DNA of 64,000 bases, from contig JAEZKF010000028.1 in the NCBI GenBank assembly GCA_023415575.1, positions 82,372 through 146,371 of the forward strand, read 5' to 3'. The notes beneath the pieces are model-generated. The model saw nothing but the letters and a program-made list of their open reading frames with translations. It was not told the DNA's origin and ran no database searches. This DNA comes from Bacillota bacterium. GTDB lineage: Bacteria > Bacillota > Clostridia > Oscillospirales > Ruminococcaceae. The position numbers and the translations under genes are program-made. Below are positions 33,486 to 42,767 of this stretch, one piece after another (position 1 is the stretch's first letter; the number at the start of each line of letters is the position of its first letter).

Positions 33486-36400
33486 ATGCGCTCGTCGTTA
33501 TCCCTAAAAACCCTGTTGCGTGCGCCGTTTAAAACGTTTCTGACTTATTTGCTTATCGCGGCGGCTTCCTTTGGGTTGTTTTACCGTGTTACGGATTACG
33601 CTGTAACACAGCGGGAGATGGAGCGTGCCACTAGCTACTACCGCGGCGTAGCGGCAATCGATAACGGCGTGCAAAATACAGCGGTACTGCTGGCAAGTCA
33701 GTTGCCGAATACAGTGCGTTACTCTTATTATAAGGATGAGTCCCCGCCGACATCGCCGCTGACGGCAGAGCAGATGAGCGCTTTTTCGTCCTTGCCGGGT
33801 GTCAGCGCGACTGAAACCCGGTATATGACAGCAGGGATTATCGATGGGCTTAATCGTATTGTCGACTATGGCCCATATACCGTTAAATGGGACTACACTG
33901 CGAGATTTGTAATTGAAGCTACATATGCCGGTTACACCCCTGTTAAGTGGGGAGGCTCAATGGTAAATCAACTACAGTTAACGGATTGCAAGCCGTTGGT
34001 AGACGGGCTGCCAATGTCAGAAGGGGTTAACGCTTCCATCATCGCCACTGCCGACGATGGCGCGGAATCGTTCTATGTCCGGGATATGCGCGGATTTTAT
34101 TATATTGTCAATAACCCGTTTGGCACAAGCTTTGTCAAAGAATTAGAAATCGGCGAACGCTATTTGTTTATCGGAAGGTGGGATCCGAGAAATTATTCTG
34201 TAGCCCACACAATGGATTTGTATCTTGGCGACCAGGACATTATGGACTACTGTGATATGTGTTGGCCGTTGGCCGGTAAACCGGATAACTATCTTGAAAC
34301 CGACGAGTTTGCAAAGGTAAGGAAAGTAATTGAGATTACCAATCAAGACTTAAAGACCTTTGATGTGGTATATACATCCGATATGTATTCCATACCGCGC
34401 TTTAGCGAGCGGAAAATGGTTATACAGGAAGGTCGAGCGCTTACGGAACAAGATACCAACGCTTGTGTCGTAAACCTTGCCTTACTGGATGTAAACGGCC
34501 TCAAGATCGGCGATAAGATTACTGTAAAGCTCTGCGACAAGCTGCTCCCACAGCACTCCGAGATTGGTACAACAGCCGTTATTCCCGACCGGTTAGGTAC
34601 ACCAGTTAAGACAGTCCAGCTTGAGATTGTGGGTGCCTATACCGATACTGATGCGCAATATGAACGCGATGCTGCAGCATGGTGGTGCTACTCACCGAAC
34701 ACCATATTCGTTCCTCAATCCCTTTTGCCGGTCGACGTTCCGGTTGACTACGAGATAAGGCCGGGCGAGTTCAGCATTGTGATTGACGATGCCCTGCAGA
34801 TAGAAGATTTCCTCAACGAGGCGGAACTGCTCAAGAAAGAGCTGGGCGTAACACTGCGTTTTTCGGATGCCGGCTGGATGAAGATCAAGGACAGCATGGA
34901 TATCAGCAAATCGGGATCACTGGTTACAACTGTGCTGTATATTGCCGCGGCGGCGATCGCTCTACTGTTGTCCACATACCTCTACATCGGCCGTGAAAAG
35001 AAGAACTACGCAATCATGCGGGCCCTCGGAACGCCCCGAAAAAAGGCGCAGAGTTCACTTGCACTGCCGCTTGCAGTACTCTCGGCTATAGCAATACCTG
35101 TTGGTGGAATCGGGGGAATGATTTATGCCACTAAGGCTATCAGAACTGCCCTTGAAAAATGGGCAGAATTGATAGAACAGTATACACCAGATACGTCTTT
35201 ACCGACTGGTGCGGTAATTCTTTGCCTTATCTGCGAGGTAGCATTCTTACTATTGCTTTCTGCGCTGTTTTTAACGAAGCTTGCAAAAACACCACCGCTA
35301 GCTTTGCTGCAAGGTGATACATCACGCACAAAGCAAAAAAAGAGAAAGGCACAAGTTTACGCTGAGCAAACAGAATCGATACCAGATTTTGTACTGTCTT
35401 TCCCAATCAGTTCTGGCCTTCCTCAACGTGGGGTCTATAGTTCGGGAAGGCATGTAGTATCTTATCTTTTACGCCACATGCGTCGCGCCGGATGGAAAAC
35501 CACAATTTCAGTTCTGCTTGCCGTAATGTTGACAGGTGCTATCGGATTGCTTGCAGTGACGCGCCTATCTTATCGGGAAATGTTTAATAAAACAGTTGTT
35601 ATGGGTACCCTTAACAACTTTCCGTCAAGTTCCGTTATGGAGGTGCAGCATTCCGACCTTGTAGAGGATTTCTACTACAGTGGGAAATCATCGGTAATCT
35701 GTAACAACATACCTGACGGCGCGGGTTACTTGTTTGCTCTTACAAACGACATTGAACGTTATCTGCAAAGCAGGTACACAACACCATACACCATAGAATA
35801 TGCCGAAGGGTACGATGCCTCAATCTTTCAGACCAACGAAGCGGTGTGTTTGGTAGGAAACAGCATGGCAAATATATACGGGATTAAGGCCGGTGATACG
35901 GTACAGCTGTTAAGCTGGGACCGCTACGATGTTTTGGAAACGATGTGTGAAAGAGACGATGAACTTTTTTCAAAGCTCAGAGAATCCAGCCGGACATTCA
36001 AGGTTGCAGGCATTATCACATCAGAAGACCAGCGTTTGGCCATCGGTGCTATTCCCGTTAGCATATTTGCACCATTGAGTACAACTGCAGAAGAGATAAG
36101 CCCTTACGGAGAATATCCTTTCCCAATAGAGTATTGCGAGCTTAAGCTCATCGACAACGAAGACCCCTATGAGCTGCGTGATTATCTAAGTAAGCTTGCA
36201 AGCGCCGATACCAAGTACATGGAGGCTGTGACATACGACCTTGACACAACGGAACTTGAGAACATCAGGCGAATACGGGATATGCTTAATCTATTGTTCC
36301 CCATAGCGGTAGCTGCCGCGGTTGTCATCGGCATGATTGCCCCGGGCCTTATCATCCTGCAGTCAGCAAAAGAGGCAGCAACCCTTCGAGTGTTGGGAAC

Positions 36401-36638
36401 AACAAAGCTGCGTACACGTTGTATGCTAGCCATCGAACAGATTTGCCTGTGTGTGATTGGACTTATCATTGCTGCACTGAGCCTTCTGATATACAATCCG
36501 GGGTTGTTTATCAGATGTTCAGGTACTTTAGCCCTTTGCGGCGGTTTGTACCTGCTGGGCGGTGTGTGTGCGGCAATCGTTGCGGCGTGCTCGGTGACGA
36601 GACGAAGGGCACTGGAATTATTGCAGGTAAAGGAGTAG
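33486..36638 (+). CDS. FtsX/MacB-type ABC transporter permease
   Basis: A 1050-residue permease with two FtsX-like halves. An N-terminal helix (TFLTYLLIAAASFGLFY) is followed by a large extracytoplasmic domain to about residue 470. Three helices of the first core contain the cytoplasmic-loop motif MRALGTPRKK. A second extracytoplasmic domain spans about residues 690-930, and a second three-helix core has LRVLGTTKLR. The R-A/V-L-G-T loops are the ATPase-contact motifs. Such exporters handle peptides or lipids, often in antimicrobial resistance or cell-envelope stress. ATG 33486 has CAGGAG nine bases upstream. The ATP-binding gene follows after 14 bases. Confidence 0.9.
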   Translation: MRSSLSLKTLLRAPFKTFLTYLLIAAASFGLFYRVTDYAVTQREMERATSYYRGVAAIDNGVQNTAVLLASQLPNTVRYSYYKDESPPTSPLTAEQMSAFSSLPGVSATETRYMTAGIIDGLNRIVDYGPYTVKWDYTARFVIEATYAGYTPVKWGGSMVNQLQLTDCKPLVDGLPMSEGVNASIIATADDGAESFYVRDMRGFYYIVNNPFGTSFVKELEIGERYLFIGRWDPRNYSVAHTMDLYLGDQDIMDYCDMCWPLAGKPDNYLETDEFAKVRKVIEITNQDLKTFDVVYTSDMYSIPRFSERKMVIQEGRALTEQDTNACVVNLALLDVNGLKIGDKITVKLCDKLLPQHSEIGTTAVIPDRLGTPVKTVQLEIVGAYTDTDAQYERDAAAWWCYSPNTIFVPQSLLPVDVPVDYEIRPGEFSIVIDDALQIEDFLNEAELLKKELGVTLRFSDAGWMKIKDSMDISKSGSLVTTVLYIAAAAIALLLSTYLYIGREKKNYAIMRALGTPRKKAQSSLALPLAVLSAIAIPVGGIGGMIYATKAIRTALEKWAELIEQYTPDTSLPTGAVILCLICEVAFLLLLSALFLTKLAKTPPLALLQGDTSRTKQKKRKAQVYAEQTESIPDFVLSFPISSGLPQRGVYSSGRHVVSYLLRHMRRAGWKTTISVLLAVMLTGAIGLLAVTRLSYREMFNKTVVMGTLNNFPSSSVMEVQHSDLVEDFYYSGKSSVICNNIPDGAGYLFALTNDIERYLQSRYTTPYTIEYAEGYDASIFQTNEAVCLVGNSMANIYGIKAGDTVQLLSWDRYDVLETMCERDDELFSKLRESSRTFKVAGIITSEDQRLAIGAIPVSIFAPLSTTAEEISPYGEYPFPIEYCELKLIDNEDPYELRDYLSKLASADTKYMEAVTYDLDTTELENIRRIRDMLNLLFPIAVAAAVVIGMIAPGLIILQSAKEAATLRVLGTTKLRTRCMLAIEQICLCVIGLIIAALSLLIYNPGLFIRCSGTLALCGGLYLLGGVCAAIVAACSVTRRRALELLQVKE

Positions 36639-36652
36639 GAGGGAAGATATCC

Positions 36653-37318
36653 ATGGCGACATTGACACTTTCTAACGTTACATACCGTTATCGAAACTCT
36701 AAAAAACCCGCGGTTTTTAACGCAAGCTGCTCATTCGAGCCGGGTATGTTGTATGCGATTGTCGGGCCGAGCGGCTCCGGTAAGTCAACGCTTTTGTCGA
36801 TGCTGGCAGGGCTTGATTTGCCGACAGAGGGTACCATTCAATTTGAAGACAAAGACCTCGCTACGCTTGACCTTGACCGTTATCGCCGCGAGAGCATTGC
36901 GATGATCTTTCAGATGTTCCACCTATTCCCGCTGCTTACGGTTCTGGAAAACGTCTGTTACCCAATGGAGCTGTGCGGCGTAAAGCCATCTGATGCAAAA
37001 CAGCGCGCTAAACGCCTTTTAGAAAGCGTTGGTATAACAGAAGACCAGATGAAGCGGTTTCCGTCGCGCCTATCCGGAGGCGAGCAGCAGCGTGTTGCCA
37101 TTGCCCGCAGCCTTGCAGCAGGGGCAAAAACACTGTTAGCCGATGAACCGACAGGAAATCTCGATTTGGCTAACACCAAGAACATCATGGACACCCTGCA
37201 CGCGCTGGCCCACAAAGAGGACTACTGTGTGATTATCGTAACACACGACCTTGAGATTGCCGAAAGCGCGGATGTGCTGTACCAAATGAGAGACGGAGTC
37301 TTGACCAAAAACGTATAA
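36653..37318 (+). CDS. ABC transporter ATP-binding protein (LolD/MacB type)
   Basis: A 221-residue ATPase. Walker A is GPSGSGKST, the Q-loop follows in FQMFHLFPLLTV, the signature is LSGGEQQRVAIARSL, Walker B is TLLADEPTGNLD and the switch His is in VTHDLEIAE. It is the MacB/LolD subfamily that pairs with FtsX-like permeases such as the gene upstream. ATG 36653 has AGGAGGG upstream. Confidence 0.95.
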   Translation: MATLTLSNVTYRYRNSKKPAVFNASCSFEPGMLYAIVGPSGSGKSTLLSMLAGLDLPTEGTIQFEDKDLATLDLDRYRRESIAMIFQMFHLFPLLTVLENVCYPMELCGVKPSDAKQRAKRLLESVGITEDQMKRFPSRLSGGEQQRVAIARSLAAGAKTLLADEPTGNLDLANTKNIMDTLHALAHKEDYCVIIVTHDLEIAESADVLYQMRDGVLTKNV

Positions 37319-37323
37319 GTAAA

Positions 37324-37377
37324 TTGCAAATAAATAAGCCTTCGTATTCTACATACGAAGGCTTACTTATTTGTGCA
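37324..37377 (+). terminator. Long hairpin after the ABC operon
   Basis: TAAGCCTTCGTAT pairs with ATACGAAGGCTTA around TCTAC. The stem is extended by AAATAA/TTATTT and an outer TTGCA/TGCAA. The T run is poor, so termination efficiency is uncertain. Confidence 0.75.
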
Positions 37378-37442
37378 AATGAGTGATTATAGCACAGAGA
37401 ACATTTTAGCCCAGAAAGAAAAAAATACCATGATAAGATAAC

Positions 37443-37472
37443 GAATTGCGCATCAAAAGCATGCCCATACTG
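37443..37472 (+). promoter_or_regulatory. Candidate sigma-F/sigma-G-type promoter of sigG
   Basis: GAATT (37443-37447), 18 bases, CATACTG (37466-37472). It differs by one base in each box from the forespore sigma-factor consensus (GHATR and CATNHTA). It lies 31 bases before the sigG start. Confidence 0.45.
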
Positions 37473-37503
37473 AGAGTAATCAGTTGAAAAGGGGCGGCTT
37501 TCG

Positions 37504-38274
37504 ATGCATATGAACAAGGTTGAAATCTGCGGGGTAAATACCTCAAAAATCAAGGTTCTAAAGGAAGCGGAGAAGGAACGACTTTTAAAACTGGTAAAGC
37601 AGGGGGATAAAAAGGCGCGTGAAGAACTGATTGCAGGGAATCTCAGATTAGTCCTATCGGTGATTCAGCGCTTTATTAACAGAGGAGAAAACCCTGATGA
37701 CCTGTTTCAAATCGGGTGCATCGGGCTAATCAAGTCGATAGACAACTTTGATATCAATCAAGGGGTAAAATTTTCAACTTATGCTGTTCCTATGATCATT
37801 GGGGAGATACGCAGGTACTTGCGCGACAATAACTCGGTTCGGGTCAGCAGGTCGATGCGGGATATCGCATACAAGGCGATGCAGGTGAAGGAGAAGTTCA
37901 TAAACGAGCATCAGCGCGAGCCGAGAATTGAAGAAATTGCAGAGATCATGGGCCACAAGCGGGAAGAGGTTGTACTTGCACTCGAAGCCATTGTCGAGCC
38001 GCTCTCTTTGCAAGAGCCTGTGTACTCGGATGGCGGTGATACCATCTATGTGATGGACCAGGTCGGGGATAAAACAGACGATTGGGACTGGCTGGAGGAG
38101 ATCGCACTCAAAGAGTCGATTGCAAAACTAAGCCAGCGGGAAAAGAACATCCTCTCTCTGCGTTTTTTTGCTGGCAAAACGCAGATGGAAGTAGCAAGTG
38201 AAATCGGTATCTCTCAGGCACAGGTTTCTCGACTTGAAAAATGCGCCTTGGAGAAGATTAAAAAGCAGATATAA
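37504..38274 (+). CDS. sigG: RNA polymerase sporulation sigma factor SigG
   Basis: A 256-residue late forespore sigma factor. The N-terminal NKVEICGVNTSKI is the hallmark of SigG and the part bound by its anti-sigma factor. Region 2 is NLRLVLSVIQRF, DDLFQIGCIGLIKSIDNFD and FSTYAVPMIIGEIRRYLRD; region 4 ends with the helix-turn-helix TQMEVASEIGISQAQVSRLE. It directs late gene expression in the developing spore. The start is ATG 37504 (or ATG 37510) behind AAAGGGG. It establishes the organism as coming from a sporulating lineage. Confidence 0.95.
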   Translation: MHMNKVEICGVNTSKIKVLKEAEKERLLKLVKQGDKKAREELIAGNLRLVLSVIQRFINRGENPDDLFQIGCIGLIKSIDNFDINQGVKFSTYAVPMIIGEIRRYLRDNNSVRVSRSMRDIAYKAMQVKEKFINEHQREPRIEEIAEIMGHKREEVVLALEAIVEPLSLQEPVYSDGGDTIYVMDQVGDKTDDWDWLEEIALKESIAKLSQREKNILSLRFFAGKTQMEVASEIGISQAQVSRLEKCALEKIKKQI

Positions 38275-38276
38275 GT

Positions 38277-38314
38277 AAAAATGCCTTTCTGATATTATTT
38301 CAGAAAGGCATTTA
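38277..38314. terminator. Bidirectional terminator after sigG
   Basis: AAAATGCCTTTCTGA pairs with TCAGAAAGGCATTT across a short loop, between convergent genes. Confidence 0.9.
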
Positions 38315-38329
38315 ATAATTATGAAAGTA

Positions 38330-39715
38330 CTACTGTTTTTTGAGAATCAGGTCTGCGACATATAATCCGTTTGCGGCAGCCTGTGACAGCGAACGCGTAA
38401 AGCCGGCTCCGTCACCGACGGCATAGATGCGGTCATACCCTTTGAGACGGAACTGCTCGGTGTCTGGTCTTGCGGAGTAGTACTTGCACTCCACACCGTA
38501 AAGCAGAGTATCGTGGTTTGCGGTTCCCGGAGCTACGGCATCCAGGGCATGCAGGGTTTCGATGATATTGTCTAACTGGCGTTTCGGCAGGCATAAACTC
38601 AGGTCACCCGCAACAGCTGAAAGCGTCGGTACAGTAGTGGATTGTCTTAAACGGTGTTCATCAGTACGTCGTCCGTTTTCAAGGTCACCAAGACGCTGCA
38701 CTAATATGCTTCCACCACTTATGAGGTTTGCAAGGCTTGCAACATGTCTTGCATATTCAATTGGATGCTGGAATGGTTTTGTGAAGCGGATGGTTGTCAG
38801 CAGTGCAAAGTTGGAGTTTGAGGACTTTTTAGCCTCATCCCGATAGGCATGGCCGTTTACCGTCAAAACACCGCCAGTGTTTTCGGTGACAACATGTCCG
38901 CGCTCGTTAAAGCAGAACATCCTTGTAATATCACCGTATCGTTTGCTGCGGTACCAGATTTTCGGCTCATATATCTTTTGCGAGAAATGCTCCCAGATGA
39001 TAGAGGGCAGTTCCACTCGCACGCCCACATCAACCTGATTATTGGTTAAAGGAATGTTATTCTTTACGCACCACTCTGAGAAGAAGCGACTGCCGGCTCG
39101 TCCGACCGCAAAGATGACGGTATCGGCAGTCAATGTGCCCTCTTTGTTATTACATATGAAGCTAACGGTATTGGATTTTGAGTCAACATCGGTTACCGTC
39201 GTATCAGTAAGTATATCGCACCGGTCGCGCAGGGAATCAATCATGTGCACCATTGTTTCAAAGTTTGAATCGGTTCCAAGGTGCTTGAGCTGGGCCTGGC
39301 TCATATGCAAATCGTGCTGAAGGCAAAGGCGTTTGAGTTCATTATCGGGCATAAACCGATTGGTGGTTGCACCGAACTTTACTAAGATTTCATCCGCCTG
39401 CTCGATGTAGTCAAGCACGGTGTTGTTATCGAGAAAATCAGTAAGCCAGCCGCCGTATTCGGTGGAGATTACGTATTTTCCGTCTGAGAATGCGCCGGCG
39501 CCCGCCATGCCTTCCATGATTCCGCAGGAGGAGCAATGGATGCAGTGCTTGACCTTTCCCGCGACAATTGGGCAGTAGCGTTTCGTTATATCATGGCCTT
39601 TTTCAAGGATACATACCGAAAGGGAAGGGGCTTGGTTGCATAAGCGGTAGGCAGCCATCAAACCACCGATTCCGCCGCCGATAATTGCGACATCATATCT
39701 GCTTTTAGCTGTCAT
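38330..39715 (-). CDS. COG2509-type FAD-dependent dehydrogenase
   Basis: A 461-residue flavoprotein. The N-terminal FAD motif is AIIGGGIGGLMAAYRL. A cysteine cluster CIHCSSCGIMEG near residues 58-69 is followed by GAGAFSDGKYV, then AVGRAGSRFF and the C-terminal FAD-binding AVGDGAGFTRSL. These mark the uncharacterised COG2509 group, related to HI0933-like and geranylgeranyl-reductase-like flavoproteins. Substrate is unknown. ATG 39715 has AGTGAGG six bases upstream. Confidence 0.84.
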   Translation of the reverse strand: MTAKSRYDVAIIGGGIGGLMAAYRLCNQAPSLSVCILEKGHDITKRYCPIVAGKVKHCIHCSSCGIMEGMAGAGAFSDGKYVISTEYGGWLTDFLDNNTVLDYIEQADEILVKFGATTNRFMPDNELKRLCLQHDLHMSQAQLKHLGTDSNFETMVHMIDSLRDRCDILTDTTVTDVDSKSNTVSFICNNKEGTLTADTVIFAVGRAGSRFFSEWCVKNNIPLTNNQVDVGVRVELPSIIWEHFSQKIYEPKIWYRSKRYGDITRMFCFNERGHVVTENTGGVLTVNGHAYRDEAKKSSNSNFALLTTIRFTKPFQHPIEYARHVASLANLISGGSILVQRLGDLENGRRTDEHRLRQSTTVPTLSAVAGDLSLCLPKRQLDNIIETLHALDAVAPGTANHDTLLYGVECKYYSARPDTEQFRLKGYDRIYAVGDGAGFTRSLSQAAANGLYVADLILKKQ

Positions 39716-39794
39716 ATTCATCCTCACTTTACCGCAAAAGAGCGGCTGTTTTCTTTTTTATCAATGATGTAAATAGTGATTAGCACTTGACATT

Positions 39795-39834
39795 AAAACA
39801 GAGGCTAAGCGAGTAAGGCAGCTCGTTCAGCCTC
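39795..39834 (-). terminator. Terminator of the GT4 glycosyltransferase gene
   Basis: Minus strand GAGGCTGAACGAG and CTCGCTTAGCCTC pair with two mismatches and are followed by TGTTTT. Confidence 0.75.
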
Positions 39835-39864
39835 CGATATATCGATCAGAATGGGCGTTTTGGG

Positions 39865-41109
39865 TTAAGACTTCTTGCCAATCTGCTTTATCTTAACCTT
39901 GGTTTTATTGATGCGGACTCTTGCGCGTGTAGCCTTTTTGTACTTTTCTTTTTCAGTTAACTCCTTGTAGATTTCAAGGAGACTGGATGCAAGCGACTCC
40001 GCACCGTAGTCCTTTACCGAGTTAATAACGGATTCCTTGAGCCGTAAAAAGTCCTCAGGGGAGTTGCGCTTTAACATATGAAGCACAGAAGACATTTCCT
40101 GCTCGTTGTTAAAGAAGAAACCGTTCACACCGGGGGTAATCTGGCTAGAGTTGAGCTCGTCATACCGCTGTAAAACCGGAAGGCCTGCAGCCATAGCCTC
40201 GAGCATTGAGATAGAATACACCTCAGACAGTGACGCCGTAACAAACACATCGGAGATTGCATAATACGCCGCTACTTTCTCGTGCAGAATCGGGCCTGTA
40301 AAGGTAACCATATCCGCGATGCCGAGGTCATTTGCCAACTGTTTTAGTTCGTCGGCATCCGGTCCTCCGCCTACAATCATCAGGTGGATGCCGTCATCGG
40401 GGGAAATGGTCTTGGCCCAATACTCCATTAGTACATCAATGCCCTTTTCCTTACCCAGTCTGCCGACAAAAACAGCAATCATCTTATCCTGAGGAATACC
40501 TAAGCTATCCCTTAGCGCGGCACGTTCCTGTGCAGAGATGCGCGAAGGGTTAAAGCTCTCCATATCAATGGTGTTTGGGATGATGTTTACATGTTTTTTG
40601 ACGCCATTGGCTGTAAAATACTCTGCAATCTTGGGCGATGGGCCGGTAATGGCATTTACTGAACCGGCAATCAAACGGGCATAGGCATGGGAAAGCTTCT
40701 GCACAAGCGAAACCAGCTTGCTTGGAGCAACGTAGTAAATATAGTCATCATACATGGTATGCAGGGTATACACAAGCGGAATGCGCAAAATCTTTGCAAT
40801 CATAATACCGGATAAACCGATGCCAAACTCGGTTTGGATGTGAATGATGTCCGGGTTAAAGTCCAGAATCATGTTCAGCCGTCTTTGACTCAACGGCGAG
40901 GCAAGCCCATAGCCGTAAATCTTCTTGATTGTTTTGGCAGGGCAGTGGAGTACCCCATCCTCAATAAAATGATGTCTTGCATGGGGGTCCGCGGTGACAA
41001 TCAGCACCTCGTTACCGAGCTTTTCAAGCCCCTTCTTTAATACACAAATGTGTGTTACAACACCGTTTAAATATGGCAGATAGGTCTCGGCGAAAATTGC
41101 GATTTTCAT
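39865..41109 (-). CDS. GT4-family glycosyltransferase
   Basis: A 414-residue retaining GT-B glycosyltransferase of family 4. The N-terminal glycine/acceptor region is FAETYLPYLNGVVTHI, the mid-part HIQTEFGIGLSG is followed by VYTLHTMYDDY, and the donor-binding domain has FVGRLGKEKGIDVLM, GGGPD and the E-x7-E region SLSEVYSISMLEAMAAGLP. It resembles diacylglycerol glucosyltransferases that make membrane glycolipids, but mannosyltransferases look alike. The C-terminus is a strongly basic tail (KKATRARVRINKTKVKIK), which may bind acidic lipid. Monocistronic. Confidence 0.87.
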   Translation of the reverse strand: MKIAIFAETYLPYLNGVVTHICVLKKGLEKLGNEVLIVTADPHARHHFIEDGVLHCPAKTIKKIYGYGLASPLSQRRLNMILDFNPDIIHIQTEFGIGLSGIMIAKILRIPLVYTLHTMYDDYIYYVAPSKLVSLVQKLSHAYARLIAGSVNAITGPSPKIAEYFTANGVKKHVNIIPNTIDMESFNPSRISAQERAALRDSLGIPQDKMIAVFVGRLGKEKGIDVLMEYWAKTISPDDGIHLMIVGGGPDADELKQLANDLGIADMVTFTGPILHEKVAAYYAISDVFVTASLSEVYSISMLEAMAAGLPVLQRYDELNSSQITPGVNGFFFNNEQEMSSVLHMLKRNSPEDFLRLKESVINSVKDYGAESLASSLLEIYKELTEKEKYKKATRARVRINKTKVKIKQIGKKS

Positions 41110-41336
41110 GAAGCACTCTCCTGTATTACATAGTCCTTTGTTTTTGAAAAAGCATCGCCGCTTGTTGGTGATACGCCCAATACCTCTAAATGGCCATCAA
41201 GTGATATTATAGCATAATGAACTTAATAAATCAGCATTTTTTGGCGAAAAATCAAAATAGCGTGCTTTTAACATTATAACGAGATTGAAATGGCAACGGT
41301 TTCATTGTCAGAGCTTGTCCAGTTATAAAGCAAATA

Positions 41337-41364
41337 ATTCTGACATTTTGTACGATGTCAGAAT
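41337..41364 (-). terminator. Possible terminator after the gene at 41375
   Basis: ATTCTGACAT pairs with ATGTCAGAAT around an eight-base loop. There is no strong T run. The remaining bases 41110-41336 hold a TATAAT (minus strand, near 41205) that may serve the glycosyltransferase and nothing else I recognise. Confidence 0.5.
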
Positions 41365-41374
41365 ATGAAAATTT

Positions 41375-42472
41375 TTAATTCACACCGGAGAGAGAAAGAA
41401 TATGACTGACCGTCTCGTCAATTTTTTTTGTAAGTAGCTTCTGGTCTAAGGCATCCATATAGATACGCTCAAGCTCTAAAGAGACCTCCTGCGACTGCTT
41501 AAGAATCTTCTGCGCGGCATCTATCAGCTCTGTTGCAGCTCGTTTATTGAAGGAGATTCGCTGTTTTCGCACGGAGAGCACTTCTAGGCTGGTAAAACGG
41601 CGGGAATGGATGATCCGAGCTCCTTCATGATCTAATGTATGCCAGCGGTTGGATGTCACAAAACCAAGCTCCAAGGCAGGAATAAAAACATGCTCAAGCT
41701 TTTTGAACGGGGAAAAGGGACACCAGCAGCAGATGATATCATATCCGCTTTTTAGAGCGATGCTTCTTACCTGCTGCAATATTAGATTCGATGCTGCACC
41801 GAAATCATCCTCGATGATATAGAGCTGCTTGCAGTAATATCGTATGGTATCCTCAAACAGAACGATGCCATCCGGCGTAATGGCGCTTAAAAAGCGACTG
41901 CGCTCTTTTGCCTGACGGGGGAGTGTCTGCTTAATCTCCCGAAGCATGGTGCGCTCACAAAATGCTTTAACCTTATCCTCATCGGTACAGGCAAGGGCAA
42001 GACTGTAGGTGTCGTCTAGCAGGGAACCGGCTGCATTGACAAAACGGACGCAACGCTCATATAAGCGAGAGGATGTGTCGGTCAAATGCATGATATTTGC
42101 CTTATTGCTACGAATAAACTCCTTATCACAGTAATCTCCCAAGGTTAGGATGGTTTCAAACGCATCATAATAACGCGGCTCAAGAGAATGGGGCGAGCTG
42201 CCATCGATTACCGCAGCCTTGAGTGAATGGAGAATAACCCCGTCGCAGCTGGATGGGTTCAGAGAGGAATAGATAAATTCCGCTTTGCTATCAGATGAGG
42301 CTAATTTTGATGCCACACCGTTAATAAAAGCCTGCTTGCACGGCCCGCCTTTTACGATGCAGATATATTCATAATCATCTATATTATAAGACTGCTGATA
42401 ACACGAGGTAAACCCTTGTGGCGTTGTAGCACCCAGAAAGAACCTAGCAGCATTATTCGCAACGGTGCTCAT
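41375..42472 (-). CDS. P-loop NTPase-family (PRK06851-like) protein with degenerate Walker A
   Basis: A 365-residue protein that resembles a Clostridia/Bacillus family of P-loop proteins I remember as PRK06851. Shared features are FFLGATTPQGFTSCY, a following IVKGGP, SSLNPSSCDGVILHSL, VIDGSSPHSLEP and LGDYCD. In active members the loop reads GGPGTGKS; here it reads GGPCKQAF, so the Lys and Ser/Thr of Walker A are out of place or missing. ATP binding is therefore doubtful. The C-terminal half is helical and charged. Function is unknown even for the family. It diverges from the DUF1540 gene. Confidence 0.65.
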   Translation of the reverse strand: MSTVANNAARFFLGATTPQGFTSCYQQSYNIDDYEYICIVKGGPCKQAFINGVASKLASSDSKAEFIYSSLNPSSCDGVILHSLKAAVIDGSSPHSLEPRYYDAFETILTLGDYCDKEFIRSNKANIMHLTDTSSRLYERCVRFVNAAGSLLDDTYSLALACTDEDKVKAFCERTMLREIKQTLPRQAKERSRFLSAITPDGIVLFEDTIRYYCKQLYIIEDDFGAASNLILQQVRSIALKSGYDIICCWCPFSPFKKLEHVFIPALELGFVTSNRWHTLDHEGARIIHSRRFTSLEVLSVRKQRISFNKRAATELIDAAQKILKQSQEVSLELERIYMDALDQKLLTKKIDETVSHILSLSGVN

Positions 42473-42767
42473 TTAGCTCCCCTCCAAAACGAAATACATA
42501 GATGAATATAAATATAAATTCTTGCTATGTCTCTTAATTCAGATTATTCAAAAAAAGATAAAAAGGTTCCATTTTGGATTTACTCTTTAAATTAGATTTC
42601 AGAATATTAGAAAATAATTCCTGAATATTGGGGCTATAGATTTGGTTATGTGAAGACTAATCATAATTTAAGTGATAAATAAGAATGAACAGAACAAAAT
42701 ATCATTGCGGTGTTTTTTGCACCGAAACTAAATCAATCCGCAAAAGCGGGGAAAGGAAGAACCCGAA
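42473..42767. other. Divergent intergenic region upstream of DUF1540
   Basis: About 295 AT-rich bases with no plausible gene. I looked for forespore-type promoters (CATAATT at about 42660 is the nearest) but no matching -35 is at the right distance. Confidence 0.4.
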
